Origin: Priapulus caudatus
Taxonomy: Eukaryota; Priapulida; Priapulimorpha; Priapulimorphida; Priapulidae
NCBI RefSeq assembly: GCF_000485595.1
Contig: NW_014578145.1
Coordinates: forward strand, 60,939 to 103,272
DNA length: 42,334 bases
Reading direction: 5' to 3'
Made by a program: the position numbers and the translations under genes. Under the pieces are notes generated by a model. That model was not told the DNA's origin, made no database searches, and saw nothing but the letters and a program-made list of their open reading frames with translations. Below are positions 1-10,764 of this stretch, piece by piece (position 1 is the stretch's first letter; every line of letters begins with the position of its first letter).

Positions 1-540
1 CTTAGCAGCTATTTTTAAAGTGGGCGGAGCTCGGGGAATCCAGCGAAATGGAGATTCGTAAACAGCGTATGATTTGAACAGAAGTAAAGTGAGTGATTTA
101 AAGTGTAGAATTGAGCCAGAGCGAGAGCGGCCATCTGTCGTGGAGTTTGTACTTTACTGTTGTTTAGAACGTTATTTTTTGGAGTTTTGGGACTGAGGTA
201 AATGTTTTCCGTTCACGCGGGCCAAAGGGTGTTTGACCGCCGGTTTTGTAAAGTTTTTTGATGTCCTGAGAGTTATATTTGATTTGATATGAACCACGGG
301 TGATTGATTTATGGGTGTTGTTTTGATCGTCTAAGAGTAAGTTTATATCTATATTATACCCTAAAGCCACTAAATATAAAATAAATTATAGCTAGTAAAC
401 CTGCCAAAAAACATTTTGTGTAAATCACACGATGACTAAAGCGGGTGGAAACGCAAAATGCTCAGCACAGGGTGGTAGTGCATTGTTAAACATGCAGCGT
501 TCAACGTGCGTAAGGGGAAAGAATATGAGTAAAAAAGAGG
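1..540. other. left-edge flank, no gene seen
   Basis: I see no convincing coding exon on either strand. The missing C-terminal exons of the minus-strand EXTL2-like gene would be expected at or beyond this edge. I looked here for the family's next segment (a YSMVLIG-like start) and did not find it. Confidence 0.5.
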
Positions 541-770
541 GAAGAATTATCGAAAAAAGAGTGTGGATTTGTTGATAGAAGAGTGAAGAATTATTGAAGA
601 AAGAGTGAAGAATTATTTAAAGAAGAGTGAATAATTATTTAAAGAACAGTGAAGAATTATTGAAAGAAGAATGAAGAATTATTTAAAAAAGCCAGTGAAG
701 AATTATTTAAGAAGAGTGAAGAATTTGAGAGAAGAAGTGAAGAAATTATTGAAGAAGAGTGTAATTTATT
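541..770. repeat. degenerate GAAGAATTATT minisatellite
   Basis: Purine-rich tandem repeat with a unit of roughly 20-25 bp built on GAAGAATTATT(TA/G)AAGAAGAGT. About nine or ten imperfect units are readable, with length variation between them. It has no coding character. Confidence 0.75.
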
Positions 771-1111
771 TGCGGGGGAGGTGGCGATGAGTGATACAGA
801 GAGGGTTACTGGCGGGTGCTTGATCTGCAAGCTCAGGTAGAACGCTTGTGTGATGTGGAATGTAAGGAGTGTGCAATTTATCAGCGGGGAATGAGTGTGC
901 TTTGTGGTGATGTGTGGCGCGTGAGCTGGATTTGGCATTCAACTCCAAAAGTTACGTGATACACACGTAGCCGAGATTAAAAACGCGTAAAAACGCTATG
1001 TTTTTCAAACCGCTATTATACAAAGCAGCAGCAAGCTGTTCACAGCTTTAATAAGGATAATTGCTGCGCAACTGTTGAACGGGCATGCACTATACAGAAC
1101 GTGTCGTTTAC

Positions 1112-1409
1112 CTGGTAATAATAATCGAGTATTTCCGCTTTAGAATCCGTTTTAATGTAGTCGTATGTTCCGTCCGGACGCAGCGCGTGCGCTCTGCAAA
1201 CGAGTATTCCGAACAGTTTGTTGGGTGCCTGCAAAACATGAATTGCAGAGCGTTTAGGCGGACGTTGTCGGAAATAGAAGCGAATGTGTGCGTGCGTGCG
1301 TGCGTGCGTGCGCCGCGCGTGGTGCGTGTGTGTGTGTGGTTTGTGTGTATATGTGTGTGTTGTGTGTGATGTGTGTGTGTGTGTTGTGTGTGGTGTTGTG
1401 TGTGTGGCG

Positions 1410-1442
<33 letters not shown>

Positions 1443-1577
1443 TGTGTGCGTATGCGTGTGGCCGTGTGCGTGTGTGCGGTGCGTGTGCGTGTGTGGCGTG
1501 TGCGTGTGCGTGTGTGCGTGTGCAGTGCTGCCGTGTGCGTGTGCGTGTGCGTGTGCGTGTGCGTGTGCTGGTGTGTG

Positions 1578-1621
<44 letters not shown>

Positions 1622-3043
1622 TGTGTGTGTGTGTGTGTGGGGGTGTGTGGTTGTGTGTGTGTGTTTGTTTGTTCGCATATATGGTGCGGTGTTATACTTT
1701 AGCGCTAGACGCTTCCGTGTTCAATGACGGAATATTTACGTAACCTTCGCAGATCGTTCATCGTCATGCACCAGATGATCTCTAACGTGGAGTTGTACAC
1801 GGAATGGCGGAGAAATTATGGCGCAATTTATACGTCTGCGAGCACAACTCTAACGCATTCTCCTGTCAAACTATGTGCAGCATCAGAGTGAAAGGGGTAG
1901 ATGGAAGAAAATAAAGAAGAAAGTAAGGAAGAAAGGGAAGGAAGGAAAATAAACAAAATAAAAAAGAAGGAAATGAAGAATGAAAGAAGGAAGAAGGGGC
2001 ATCAGAGTGGAAATGGCGAGTAGAAAAGAGTGAACGTAAAAAAAAACGTTACGAGAGTGCGTAGTCTCTGTATACTTCTCTAGCGCCTTCTACAGTTAAA
2101 CTGTAACAGAGCGAAACGTAAGAATAATCGTGAAAAAAGTGTTCAAAAATGCATACATGTTCATGTAACATAGGCCCTATACGTATTATCGCCACTCTAT
2201 TAACCAAACAATAAAAGGGACCAACTAACAAGACGTTAACACTATAAGTATAATTATAATTATAATTAAAATATATATTAGTAACATTAATGAGGAAGCG
2301 GGGCAACAATTCATGACAAATGACAACTTTAACTAGTGTGTTAGAGTTCACCACACGCACGTTGCATGTTAGAATTTGGAGAAACACTAGCCAGAATTAA
2401 CTGGCGCCAGTGAGTTCCCATATCATAGGGGCCAAACTAAGAGAACGCGAAAAGCACACAACTACCGCGCAGCTGCATATATACAACACCCTGAGTAAAA
2501 CAATAGCCCGAAAATTCGTAGTTCTCTTCCTTTTTATTCTTCGCGTTTCTCTATTGCAAATACGAGTGACTATTAGGGAAAAAATCGCTCGAGTAATCCA
2601 AGGAGCTGCATCGTTGTGAAAACAATAAAACAAACATTAAGGCAACATAACTAAAAAACCAAAACACAATAACCAGTTATGGCATCAGAAGTCTAAAATA
2701 CGTAAGGAAATTTTCACAACAATTTACGTGTAAAATTTGTTTCGTATCCTAGACTTGTGATAGTTGTTAATTATGAAACGAGTTTGGGCCACTAATAATG
2801 GGTCCCCTGGTGCACCTACCCATCTCCACAGCGTGTAGGCTCTTAGGAGATCAGCCTCGCTGATCAGGGTATCATCGTCACTTATTAGCACGGCTGCAAA
2901 ACAAGTAGAAGTGACATGCAGGATAACTGCCGTGTTGAATGTCTGCAATGTACACACGGTTCCGTTGTCATCGTAGCATCGTAAAATACTACGATATTAC
3001 GATATCACAACATCGTGTATCTTCCTCTCCCCTCTCTCGCTCT

Positions 3044-3101
<58 letters not shown>

Positions 3102-3786
3102 GTCTCTCTGTCTCTCTCTTTCTTTCTCTCTGTCTCTCTCTCTCTCTCTCTGCTCTCCCTACATCCACTACTCTCACTATTTTTCTAAATCTATCTCTAT
3201 ATTTCGTTCTATGTCTTCATTCTTACCTTCAGTCATGAGATCGGCAGATAATCGCATTCGATTACTCAGCAGATTTCGTTCGGGTCGAATCACGATCAGT
3301 TCTTTGCCGGCGCCTTTGACGATATCATAGGGAAAATCGGGCACTTCTTCGCCTGTGTTTTTTTTTAACATAAACGAACGGATTATACAGCATACATCCT
3401 GAAAGCGCACGCGAAATGTGATACTTCCGCTTTAACCCTTAATAAACCACCTTATTTACTAGGTGTACGGTAAATAAAAAATTACGAATTTTTACAAAAA
3501 ATACGTAGATATATATGCAAGTAAGAATATTTAATAGTTATATAGTAAAATTTAAGTAAGAATATATAAATATTTAATAAAAATACAAGGTTGTATCGCT
3601 ACATATTGACAAATATAACATCCGATGATGCTAACTGTAAGAGCATTTTGATGGACGAGTGAGAAGCGGTACGTTTTCACCGCCTTCTTCTGAAATATGA
3701 CCAGATAACATGAAACTTGGTTTCACTAACTCTGATATCAAGACTAGATAAAAAATGGTAATAATAATGAAACATTATTATTATTA

Positions 3787-3817
<31 letters not shown>

Positions 3818-4182
3818 CATAAACTACTACTGATGCTAATCGTAGAACACATACCCAGATTATGCCAGAGCAGAATGATTTTGTATATGAACGCCATCTT
3901 GGAGTAGTTAGTCAGTACCATGCGCAGCAGGTCATTGCGTCGATACGTCATCATGACGACAGTGAATCTAGGTACGGCCGCCGGCCGCGTTCTCAGCGGC
4001 GATGAATCGACGGTCCGGTTACCGGGCTTTGCGCGGCTAACCCTTCGGTTCCGGTAACCGGTTAGGTGCGTCCGGTCGCCACGGGGCGCGACACCGTAGA
4101 TAGACGAATACTGCAGTAGATACGCGACGCAACACAGCAGCGCTACGACGCAGTAGATGACGCGTAGCCGTCGGCCGCGCAT
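1112..4182 (-). CDS. EXTL2: exostosin-like 2 (EXTL2-like, GT64), 5' four coding exons
   Basis: Golgi type II glycosyltransferase; EXTL2 relatives transfer a HexNAc to the glycosaminoglycan linkage region. Exons I can assemble on the minus strand: 4182-3855 (328 nt, donor GTATGT), 3352-3227 (126 nt, acceptor ACACAG, donor GTAAGA), 2893-2820 (74 nt, acceptor TTTTGCAG, donor GTAGGT), 1228-1112 (117 nt, acceptor TTTTGCAG, donor GTAAAC). Phases join exactly, giving 215 codons. Residues 1-6 are basic, about 7-23 are a hydrophobic signal anchor, and an NRT sequon follows. The GT64 start reads FTVVMMTYRRNDLLRM, then LLWHNLGEEVPD (family form WNNIGEKAPD). The DxD motif is in ISDDDTLISEADL. Exon 4 has PDGTYDYIKTDSK. 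Human EXTL2 is about 330 aa, so roughly the last third lies outside the window. The Met at 4182 is chosen because the basic stretch and anchor follow directly. Family assignment is from recalled homology. Confidence 0.85.
1285..1672. repeat. GT/GC-interrupted dinucleotide array
   Basis: Nearly 390 bp of (GT)n with GC, GTGCGT and GTGG interruptions. It lies in EXTL2 intron 3, about 55 bp upstream (in gene orientation) of exon 4. Long apparent Cys/Val or His/Thr reading frames here are artefacts of the repeat. Confidence 0.9.
1660..3450. repeat. segment duplicated at 36.69-38.19 kb
   Basis: This stretch carries EXTL2 exons 2 and 3 and their introns. It has a direct, diverged second copy about 35 kb to the right. 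Shared landmarks include the purine-rich GAAGGAAG tract, the TAGTCTCTGTATA sequence, the exon 3 region and the CT array. The copy lacks roughly 160 bp and 230 bp present here and carries many one-base indels. Confidence 0.75.
3041..3155. repeat. CT microsatellite
   Basis: (CT)n with CTTT and CTGT interruptions, in EXTL2 intron 2 close to the exon 2 donor. Confidence 0.9.
3777..3828. repeat. ATT trinucleotide array
   Basis: (ATT)n with single ATC variants, in EXTL2 intron 1, just downstream of the exon 1 donor in gene orientation. Confidence 0.85.
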
Positions 4183-4739
4183 CTCGTGTAGAACCGCTGC
4201 TGATGCGCGCAGACGCGCCGGGATATGCGGCTACCCGCGCGCGCGTAACGAGAGTAGCAGACGGAGCTGGACGGCGTCGGTGAGCATGCGCACACCGGCG
4301 GGGTCGATGCGACGAAACCTGTCACTAGATACCCACCGTCATCAAGTGCATGGCCAAGTACAGTTAACCCGAGATTGCGTAATAGCTGTTGAGCTACTAC
4401 GCAACAAAAGTGAAAGAATGTGGGCTGGTAAATAGGGAGGAAGGGAAGGGAGGAGTGGCGGTAAGGAGGAGAATTGGGGAGGGGAGGGAAGTAAGGAGGG
4501 TGAGGGGAGGAGGAGGAGGAAAGCAAGGAGTGATTTCGGACGATGCTTCGAGGTCTCGCGTCCTCCGAGTTAAAACGATACTCGGAGTTTACCTCAACAT
4601 GATTTCGATTGCTAGCAGACGAAGTTCAGTTGATTGATCGCTGCAAGCAGACGCTTAAACCATACAGCGAATCCACCCCCCCAGGGGAAAACAGTGCGGG
4701 CTGGTTCCGAGAAATCACTCTCCCCCTCTCCTGGCGTCA
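4183..4739 (-). other. GC-rich upstream flank of the EXTL2-like gene
   Basis: Upstream (minus-strand) side of the EXTL2 start. About 4183-4320 is GC- and CpG-rich and fits a promoter or 5' UTR, but I see no TATA box or clear initiator. About 4430-4530 is a purine-rich GGGAGG stretch. Open frames here lack family similarity and look like compositional artefacts. Confidence 0.4.
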
Positions 4740-4940
4740 CGAACCTTCTACTTCCTACCAGCCTTTGGAAATCTCTCCCCCTCCCCCCCACCCAGCTTCA
4801 GAAACCTCTTCCTCCTCCCACCCAGCTTTATAAATCTCTCCCACTTTCCGGGCTTCAGAAATCTCCCCCACCTCCCTCGAGGTTTCCGCAATCCACCTCA
4901 GCAGCTTCGCGAAATCTCTCTCCCGCTTTCAGCATTATTT
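4740..4940. repeat. pyrimidine-rich minisatellite (GCTTCAGAAATCTCTCCC type)
   Basis: Roughly six imperfect units of about 30 bp, each with a CCCAGCTT(C/T)(A/G)GAAATCTC core separated by C/T-rich spacers. Confidence 0.65.
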
Positions 4941-5019
4941 ATTTAGTAATTCAGAAAGCCTGTACTGCGCCGTGTTCTTTACTCGCTATTTGAGAGGCGC
5001 GTTTCCGCGAACGGTCGAA

Positions 5020-5185
5020 CGCACGCACGCACGCGCACGCACGCACACGCACGCGCACGCACACACACACACACACGCACGACAAGACATGCACGCACGC
5101 ACTCACACAGACACGCACGCACACACACACACGTATGAACGCACACACACACATACACGCGCACGCACGCGCATGCACGCATACA
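5020..5185. repeat. CA/CGCA array
   Basis: ACGC and AC repeats with ATG interruptions. It is compositionally the complement of the GT arrays elsewhere in the window. Confidence 0.85.
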
Positions 5186-5239
5186 CAACCAGCCATAGAC
5201 AGCCGACGCACGTTGCTATGCAACACACGGTTCAGCGCG

Positions 5240-5349
5240 GCTTCACCGCTCGTATACAGTCTACGTACGTACGCAACGATTACAAGTGACACGGCTGCTG
5301 CTTCACCGCTCGTATACAGTCTACGTACGTACGCAACGATTACAAGTGA
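5240..5349. repeat. two-copy 60-bp tandem repeat
   Basis: A 50-bp sequence beginning GCTTCACCGCTCGTATACAG occurs at 5240-5289 and again at 5300-5349 with no differences I can see. That implies a recent tandem duplication. Confidence 0.85.
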
Positions 5350-5488
5350 TGCAGATGGGGTCGTTGTCGTATAAAAGCGGCATAATAGTAGTAGTTCATA
5401 GATGTAAAAGCAGTCAGCCAACCACACAGCCTGCCTGCCTACAGTGCGTGATTCTCCCGTCCCTCCAGCCTGCCTGTTACTCATGCTG

Positions 5489-5710
5489 AAGGGGTCGTTG
5501 TCGTATCAGGTACTACATATATGTACCCGAGGTAGTTTTAGGCTGTTTAGTATTATGTTTATATTTTTATATGAGGTATGTTCAGGGTTAGTGTTAGGGT
5601 TAGGGTTAGGGTTAGGGTACACTTCTGTAGTACAAGTCTGGTACACTTTGTGTATACATATACGTAGCTCGGGTACATATCTGTAGTACCTGATACGACA
5701 ACGACCCCTT
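5489..5710. mobile_element. inverted-repeat element with TTAGGG repeats in its loop
   Basis: Left arm 5489-5534 begins AAGGGGTCGTTGTCGTATCA. Right arm about 5664-5710 is its inverse, ending TACGACAACGACCCCTT. The arms match over about 46 bp with a few differences. The loop contains a run of TTAGGG at about 5592-5617. Another copy of the arm's first 16 bases lies at 5356-5371. I see no target-site duplication. Confidence 0.6.
5592..5617 (+). repeat. interstitial telomeric repeat, about 4 x TTAGGG
   Basis: Four uninterrupted units of the common metazoan telomere hexamer, with a degenerate unit (GTTAGTG) just upstream. It sits between the arms of the inverted repeat at 5489-5710. Confidence 0.85.
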
Positions 5711-5830
5711 CCGCACAAGTGAGCGGCTGCTGCTTCCTCATTATGCGTGAGTGTTAACACGCGTAGTCGGCTACTGCCGCGCGCGCGTGCAAGCATGTGC
5801 ACGACTTACACGCGCGGCGCGCGCACCTGC

Positions 5831-6117
5831 TGTACGCACCACCACCACACTATATCAGGGAAAAAATTATAAATTATAAATTTTAAATTATAAATTATAA
5901 ATTAAAAATTTTAAATTAATTTTTCGGGGGCTACTTTTCAAGCTCGCGCGCATGAAAATAGCACTCTAAAATTTGGTTTGCCTTGAACTCTATGCAAATT
6001 TACGGGGGCTCTTTTTGGCATTTCCGGGGCTCTTTTTGGCATTTCGGGGGCTAAATCGCCCCGTGCCCCTGTGTATTTTTTTCACTGCTGTACGGACCGC
6101 CACCACACTATATATAT
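5831..6117. repeat. 29-bp direct repeats bounding an AT-rich, GGGGGCT segment
   Basis: GCTGTACGCACCACCACCAC and its close variant flank the segment, at about 5831-5858 and 6089-6117. Between them is a TAAATTATAAATT tract (5868-5918) and three GGGGGCTNTTTTTGGCATTT-like units (5928-6056). Confidence 0.6.
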
Positions 6118-6119
6118 AT

Positions 6120-7560
6120 ATATGTATGTATACATACACATATGTAACAGTGCGCTGTTAATTAGGTGTTACACATATACAAAAATTGGAAAACCATTTA
6201 AAACACCATAACAATCCCATCTCTGCCTAGTTTGAGTAATGGTACCTCTCTGTACAAACCGAGAGATAACCACTTGGAGCTTATAACACTCTAACAAACC
6301 CACCCCGGCTCTCAAGCACGTCCATCTTCACATATATATACATCCGCAAATATATTTAAGGACAATAGCATGCGCTCCCGCACAGCTGCGTTTCAGTGGT
6401 CACATAGAGTTCAGTTAAAAAATGACAGCCAAGATATCCGTGACTGACACTGATAGATAGTGATACAGGGTGCGAAATTAACGAGAGTCCGGAGTCAAAT
6501 ACTCCCTGATTTACTGCCGGACTCCCTGAAAATTTTGCCATACTAACTAGTTCGTTCCAGAGCACGGCCTTGCAAAATTACCGAATTTTTTCTGCAAATG
6601 TCCAAAGAAAATTTGGCAGACGTGCAACCGCATGAATCTTCAAAATAAGCACATGCGTTATTGTTAATATCTTTAATTTTGAACTTCAGACTGCGGATCC
6701 CTCTTTTTGAGGGCAGGGACTTTGTTCAAAAGTTAATTTCTATCTTCCGGTGATGCATTTCAGAATACAGACCTTGAGTAGACAAACAGGGTTCCCTCGA
6801 TGTTCGTTTTTTCCTAGAATAAAAAAACACGTGCACATCATTATACGAACACGGCAAATGGAAGGCTACTGCAGAGTTCAAGAACTCACATTAGTGTTCA
6901 AAAATAGATTGATTCTAGAGATTGCTAGGTCAAAATACCAGCAATTCTATTCATGAATTGATCGAAATCCCGAAGGTTACAAACACAAATACCCTCAGCA
7001 AATTATATGAATAGTTCAACATAAGAGAAATGTGATTGTCGTCATTTTAATCAAGGTGAATCATTTATTTCAAAAGCCAACCCATCATCAAGTACCTTGC
7101 AAACACAATTTAACATCGCTATAATTTCCACCCATAGGTGGCAGCACGGTGTCAAAACGTTGTATAATTGTTACCAATAATCACTACTTGTAATAATGCA
7201 ATTACACACGACTATTCTGTTCGAATACTCTTGTTTTACAAACCACGTGCTTATCGAGCAGAGCTACTCCAAAAAATAATAATGGTGCCTTCAGATTGGA
7301 GAGCTACGCAGGCAGAGCTGTTCTGGGACATTTACCTCTCTCCCAACACAGTTGCTCATGTCCTACTAAATTCACCACTAGTTCACTGTCGTTTTCAACC
7401 AACTTTTTTTGTCACTTATTACTATTATTAAACTAGATTAACTGAAGTGAGATGCATGGGTTTGGAGCAGCATATATGGCGATGCGCTAGGTTTAGCTGT
7501 ATTACAAGTTTCCGGTAATATGAGTTATTTATCCACGATGAACTATTTATTCTCCTCATT
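6120..7560. other. no recognisable gene
   Basis: An ATAC microsatellite (6110-6145), otherwise unique-looking AT-rich DNA. At 6490-6540 GAGTCCGG...CCGGACTC forms an imperfect palindrome that may belong to an old element. I searched both strands for the next DCP1 exon (a GTLFVYRR-like motif) and did not find it. Confidence 0.4.
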
Positions 7561-7578
7561 CAAATGGCTGGTATTATT

Positions 7579-7745
7579 TCTCCGGCAGCCGGAGAAGCAG
7601 CTGTGAAAACCATCGTTAGTTCTCCGGCAGCCAGAGAATTAAGAACAAATTTTCTTGTTAGATCTCCGGCGCCGGAGAAACAACTGTACGTTTTCAGCAC
7701 TGCTTCTCCGGCTTTGCCGTAGAAGCAATGCTGAAAATCATAGTT
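7579..7745. repeat. cluster of CTCCGGC palindromes
   Basis: TCTCCGGCAGCCGGAGA (7579-7595), TCTCCGGCAGCCAGAGA (7621-7637), the perfect palindrome TCTCCGGCGCCGGAGA (7663-7678) and a broken fourth copy near 7704-7722 lie at about 42-bp spacing. Their flanks (GCAGCTGTGAAAACC; GCAATGCTGAAAATC) are also partly shared. This looks like a decayed palindromic element. Confidence 0.6.
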
Positions 7746-8574
7746 AAATTCTCCGGCAGACCGAAGTGTCCCGCCGTCGCTGTATTCCGCCTGTGGGCTG
7801 CCGCCCCGCCGCCGCAACCCTAACCCTTACTTCTGGTTTGGACGTTAAATGGTTTTATGGTTTGGTTATGGTCTGCTTTTTGCCGGAGAAGCTAGTTTGA
7901 TTTCTTGGCTTAGTTGTCTGGCTTGCCTTCGAAATAATCACTTCGCATTCAAATAGAAGTTTGTTTAAACAGGTTCCTTCTTTTTTGAGTCTTCATTGAG
8001 GATAAATAAACCTCATAGACAAAATATTTGTTTGAAAAAGATTCGATAAGCACGTTACTTTAATCGGATAAATGGATCAGGTCCTTGGTTTAACGGGATA
8101 TGTTCTGCAGAACAAACTTCAGTGAACGCTGTAAAATGATCCTAAACTCAAAAAGCAAACTGACAATTCCCAAGGTTTCCAGTAGATTCTGAAATTACTG
8201 AGCTCAGAATACATTCTTACAGCTAAACGTGTGTATTGTATGTACTGTGCGTGTTGTGAATGGACGACTGAGTGAGGTACAAGTAGGCATGCATGAACCA
8301 CTGGAACAGTGTTCATTGCTTAATCGGGACATATTCATGGTTCACTACCTGTCCCGATAAAGTGGCTTATTAATTAATTAATAGCAATTATAATTATTTA
8401 TTAATTAATAGCCCAGTTTATTAATTTGCTGCCTTAAAGAGCTCTCTCTATGATGCCTGATAATTTGGCCAAAGGGAACCAAAAAATTAAACAAAAAGGA
8501 CAAAGACCACATAAGAACGTTACCGGCTACCCTCAGCCACACCCACACTGCCAATAACTTCACCAGACTCTTAA

Positions 8575-9062
8575 AGGCTCACAATGCGCATCCAAACGCT
8601 AATTTCTCCAGTACTAGACTAGCAAATACTTCGTGTCATGCATAATCACACTACCTTATGGCAATATAAACTCTAGTTCCTCCCATTTCACTGCGCGTTG
8701 TCTTATAAAAGGTATTTTGAAAATACCTCCAATGTTGTCGAAATTCTCCGATGTTGTTGACAGTTTCCCCAATCCCCAAGCAACCGTGCAGCGGTGCTGC
8801 GGTACAGCGGTACGGGCGCAGCAAAGATAAAAACATGTGACGTCACGTCACCACTTCGAGGCTATTTTGTTTGGCAAACAGTCGGCGTTTGCGCCAGAAT
8901 GCCAGTTTTCTCACCTCTTTTTTGTGGGTTTTAAGCAAACGCGCAGTGAAATGGGAGCAACTAGAGTTTATTTTGTCATAAGGTAGTGTGATTATGCATG
9001 ACACGAAGTATTTGCTAGTCTAGTACTGAAGAAATTAGCGTTTGGATGCGCATTGTGAGCCT
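8575..9062. mobile_element. 488-bp TIR element (MITE) with TTAA target duplication
   Basis: Left arm 8575 to about 8702 starts AGGCTCACAATGCGCATCC; right arm about 8938-9062 is its near-perfect inverse. TTAA flanks both ends (8571-8574 and 9063-9066). The 235-bp centre has no transposase frame. TTAA duplication is the hallmark of piggyBac-type (and Kolobok-type) elements, so this is probably a non-autonomous derivative. The superfamily is inferred, not proven. Confidence 0.8.
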
Positions 9063-9066
9063 TTAA

Positions 9067-9916
9067 CAGCCATGGAGACCCTTCAATATGCACTCATCTA
9101 CTTGCCGGTGAGTTAATGACTGCCCATACTAGATTTATAAAAAATGTTTTTTTTATCAAGTTAGCAAAGCCATATCAATTTGCTATGATCTTGACAATGA
9201 TATAGACGAAAACAGCTCGTGTTTCCGAAAGAGTAATCTTATTAATTATCACAAACAATATTAGGACTTAATTCCATTGATATTCCTTAGGATATTCCTG
9301 GGAAATCAGTAAATAAACTATCAATTGTCAAGCCTCGATTACAAGTAGTTCTGGGTAGTAACGAATGACGTCTATGAACCAGAGTAGTATGTACATTTAT
9401 AAAAAACTGAATAAGTCTGACTAAAGCGGCTACCTGTTCAGAGTCATGTAACTATATTCAATTTTCTTACAAACACATTGTGCAACTTACTGCTATCATA
9501 ATGTAAGCACATAACACATCCTTCATGACTACATTAATGCTCGATTGATAAAGAACCACATGCAAGGGCAATAAGGTTACACTGGAATTATTGAAAGCCA
9601 AATTCGAAATCATTGTACAAAAATGCACCAATCGCTGCCATTCCAAAATCTAGCGTAACACCTACCACACATAAGACGATAAATGGAACAATACCATGTT
9701 TGAAGGACAGCTTTTGTAACAACATACATCAGATAGCCAAAAGCGAGGTTCGACAAAAAAACAGTCATAATACAACCTTTTGACAATAAACTGTTCACTA
9801 GAATCCTGAATGCAGTAAAAGTGTGCCCTGGACGTACCTACTATGGCATCGTTTGGTATTGTTTGACGATTGGATTCCTTTAGTATGGGAGATCAGAACA
9901 TTGTTTGCACGAGCAG
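9067..9916. other. no recognisable gene
   Basis: AT-rich sequence between two TIR elements. I see no splice-supported coding segment. Confidence 0.4.
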
Positions 9917-9920
9917 TTAA

Positions 9921-10114
9921 AGCCCGGAGCACACGTGAGTTATTTTACTCAAGTAAAATGACGCATGAGTCAAATTACTCAACGAAAATCCGCCGCACAC
10001 GTGAGTAAAATGACGCATGCGTCAAATTACTCAACGAAAATCCGCCGCACACGTGAGTAAAATGACTCATGCGTCATTTTACTTGAGCAAAATAACTCAC
10101 GTGTGCGCCGGGCT
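9921..10114. mobile_element. TIR element, CACACGTGAGT family, copy 1
   Basis: Ends are AGCCCGGAGCACACGTGAGT and its inverse ACTCACGTGTGCGCCGGGCT. The interior has tandem sub-repeats of the same motif (a GACGCATG and AACTCAACGAAAATCCGCC unit, twice), making a multi-palindrome. It is flanked by TTAA on the left (9917-9920) and TTAA overlapping the right end. It is non-coding and related to 30548-30950. Confidence 0.75.
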
Positions 10115-10305
10115 TAACACTCAGAAATGGTCGTCTGTAATGTGTGGCAGTTTAATGTGAGATCTTGTGCATGCACACCCACCAGTGTGAGCCATGTGCA
10201 CAGAGTTCCTAACCTAAGATTTTATATGTCAATCGCTGTGCATATATCTAATCTAGTCAATTTACAAGATCGAGTGGTGAACCCCAGAGCATACATGGTA
10301 ATGGT

Positions 10306-10382
10306 TAGCTCTAGAACTATAGTATAGCCCTTCGCTCTGCCACCTGCCTGTGGCAGAGCAAAAGGCTATAGTTCTAGAACTA
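10306..10382. repeat. hairpin repeat (CTCTAGAACTATAG arms)
   Basis: Arms of about 33-38 bp (10306-10343 and 10350-10382) pair around a 6-base loop, both ending in GTGGCAGAGC or its inverse. The left arm carries a small insertion. One arm recurs at 21369-21400. Confidence 0.75.
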
Positions 10383-10764
10383 CGTAATGGTGTGGTGTCA
10401 ACACTTTTGTGTCACTAGTTTGGCGTGCAGTACTGCAAAAACTTGAGTTCACGGCATCTGAATATGAACTATAACGTGCGCGAGAAAATGACACTGTCTG
10501 CAGACTGATAAGTGATTAGTGGTGCTGCCAACTGGCAGTACTAATAGTCTAATACTAATACAACGACTCAATACCACAGCAGATGTCGGTCTTTCTTGAA
10601 CACACACCTGGCGGGCGTACGCATATATTGGTTGGCTGCTAGCATACGCTGTACTGTAAGAAGAGGCAACCAACAGCCAACACAAACAACGTCCAATTCA
10701 CGATCCAGAAAGGTACATCGATATCTTTACATACGAACGTTAAACAATAACATAGCATGATTAC

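Noticed and set aside
541-948. Possible regular array of repeats resembling CRISPR
   Set aside because: The units are imperfect, purine-rich and contiguous without unique spacers, and the DNA is eukaryotic. It is a minisatellite.
1040-1743. Long Cys/Val-rich and His/Thr-rich frames across the GT array
   Set aside because: They are the translation of a dinucleotide repeat. Only 1112-1228 on minus, next to the array, has real protein similarity.
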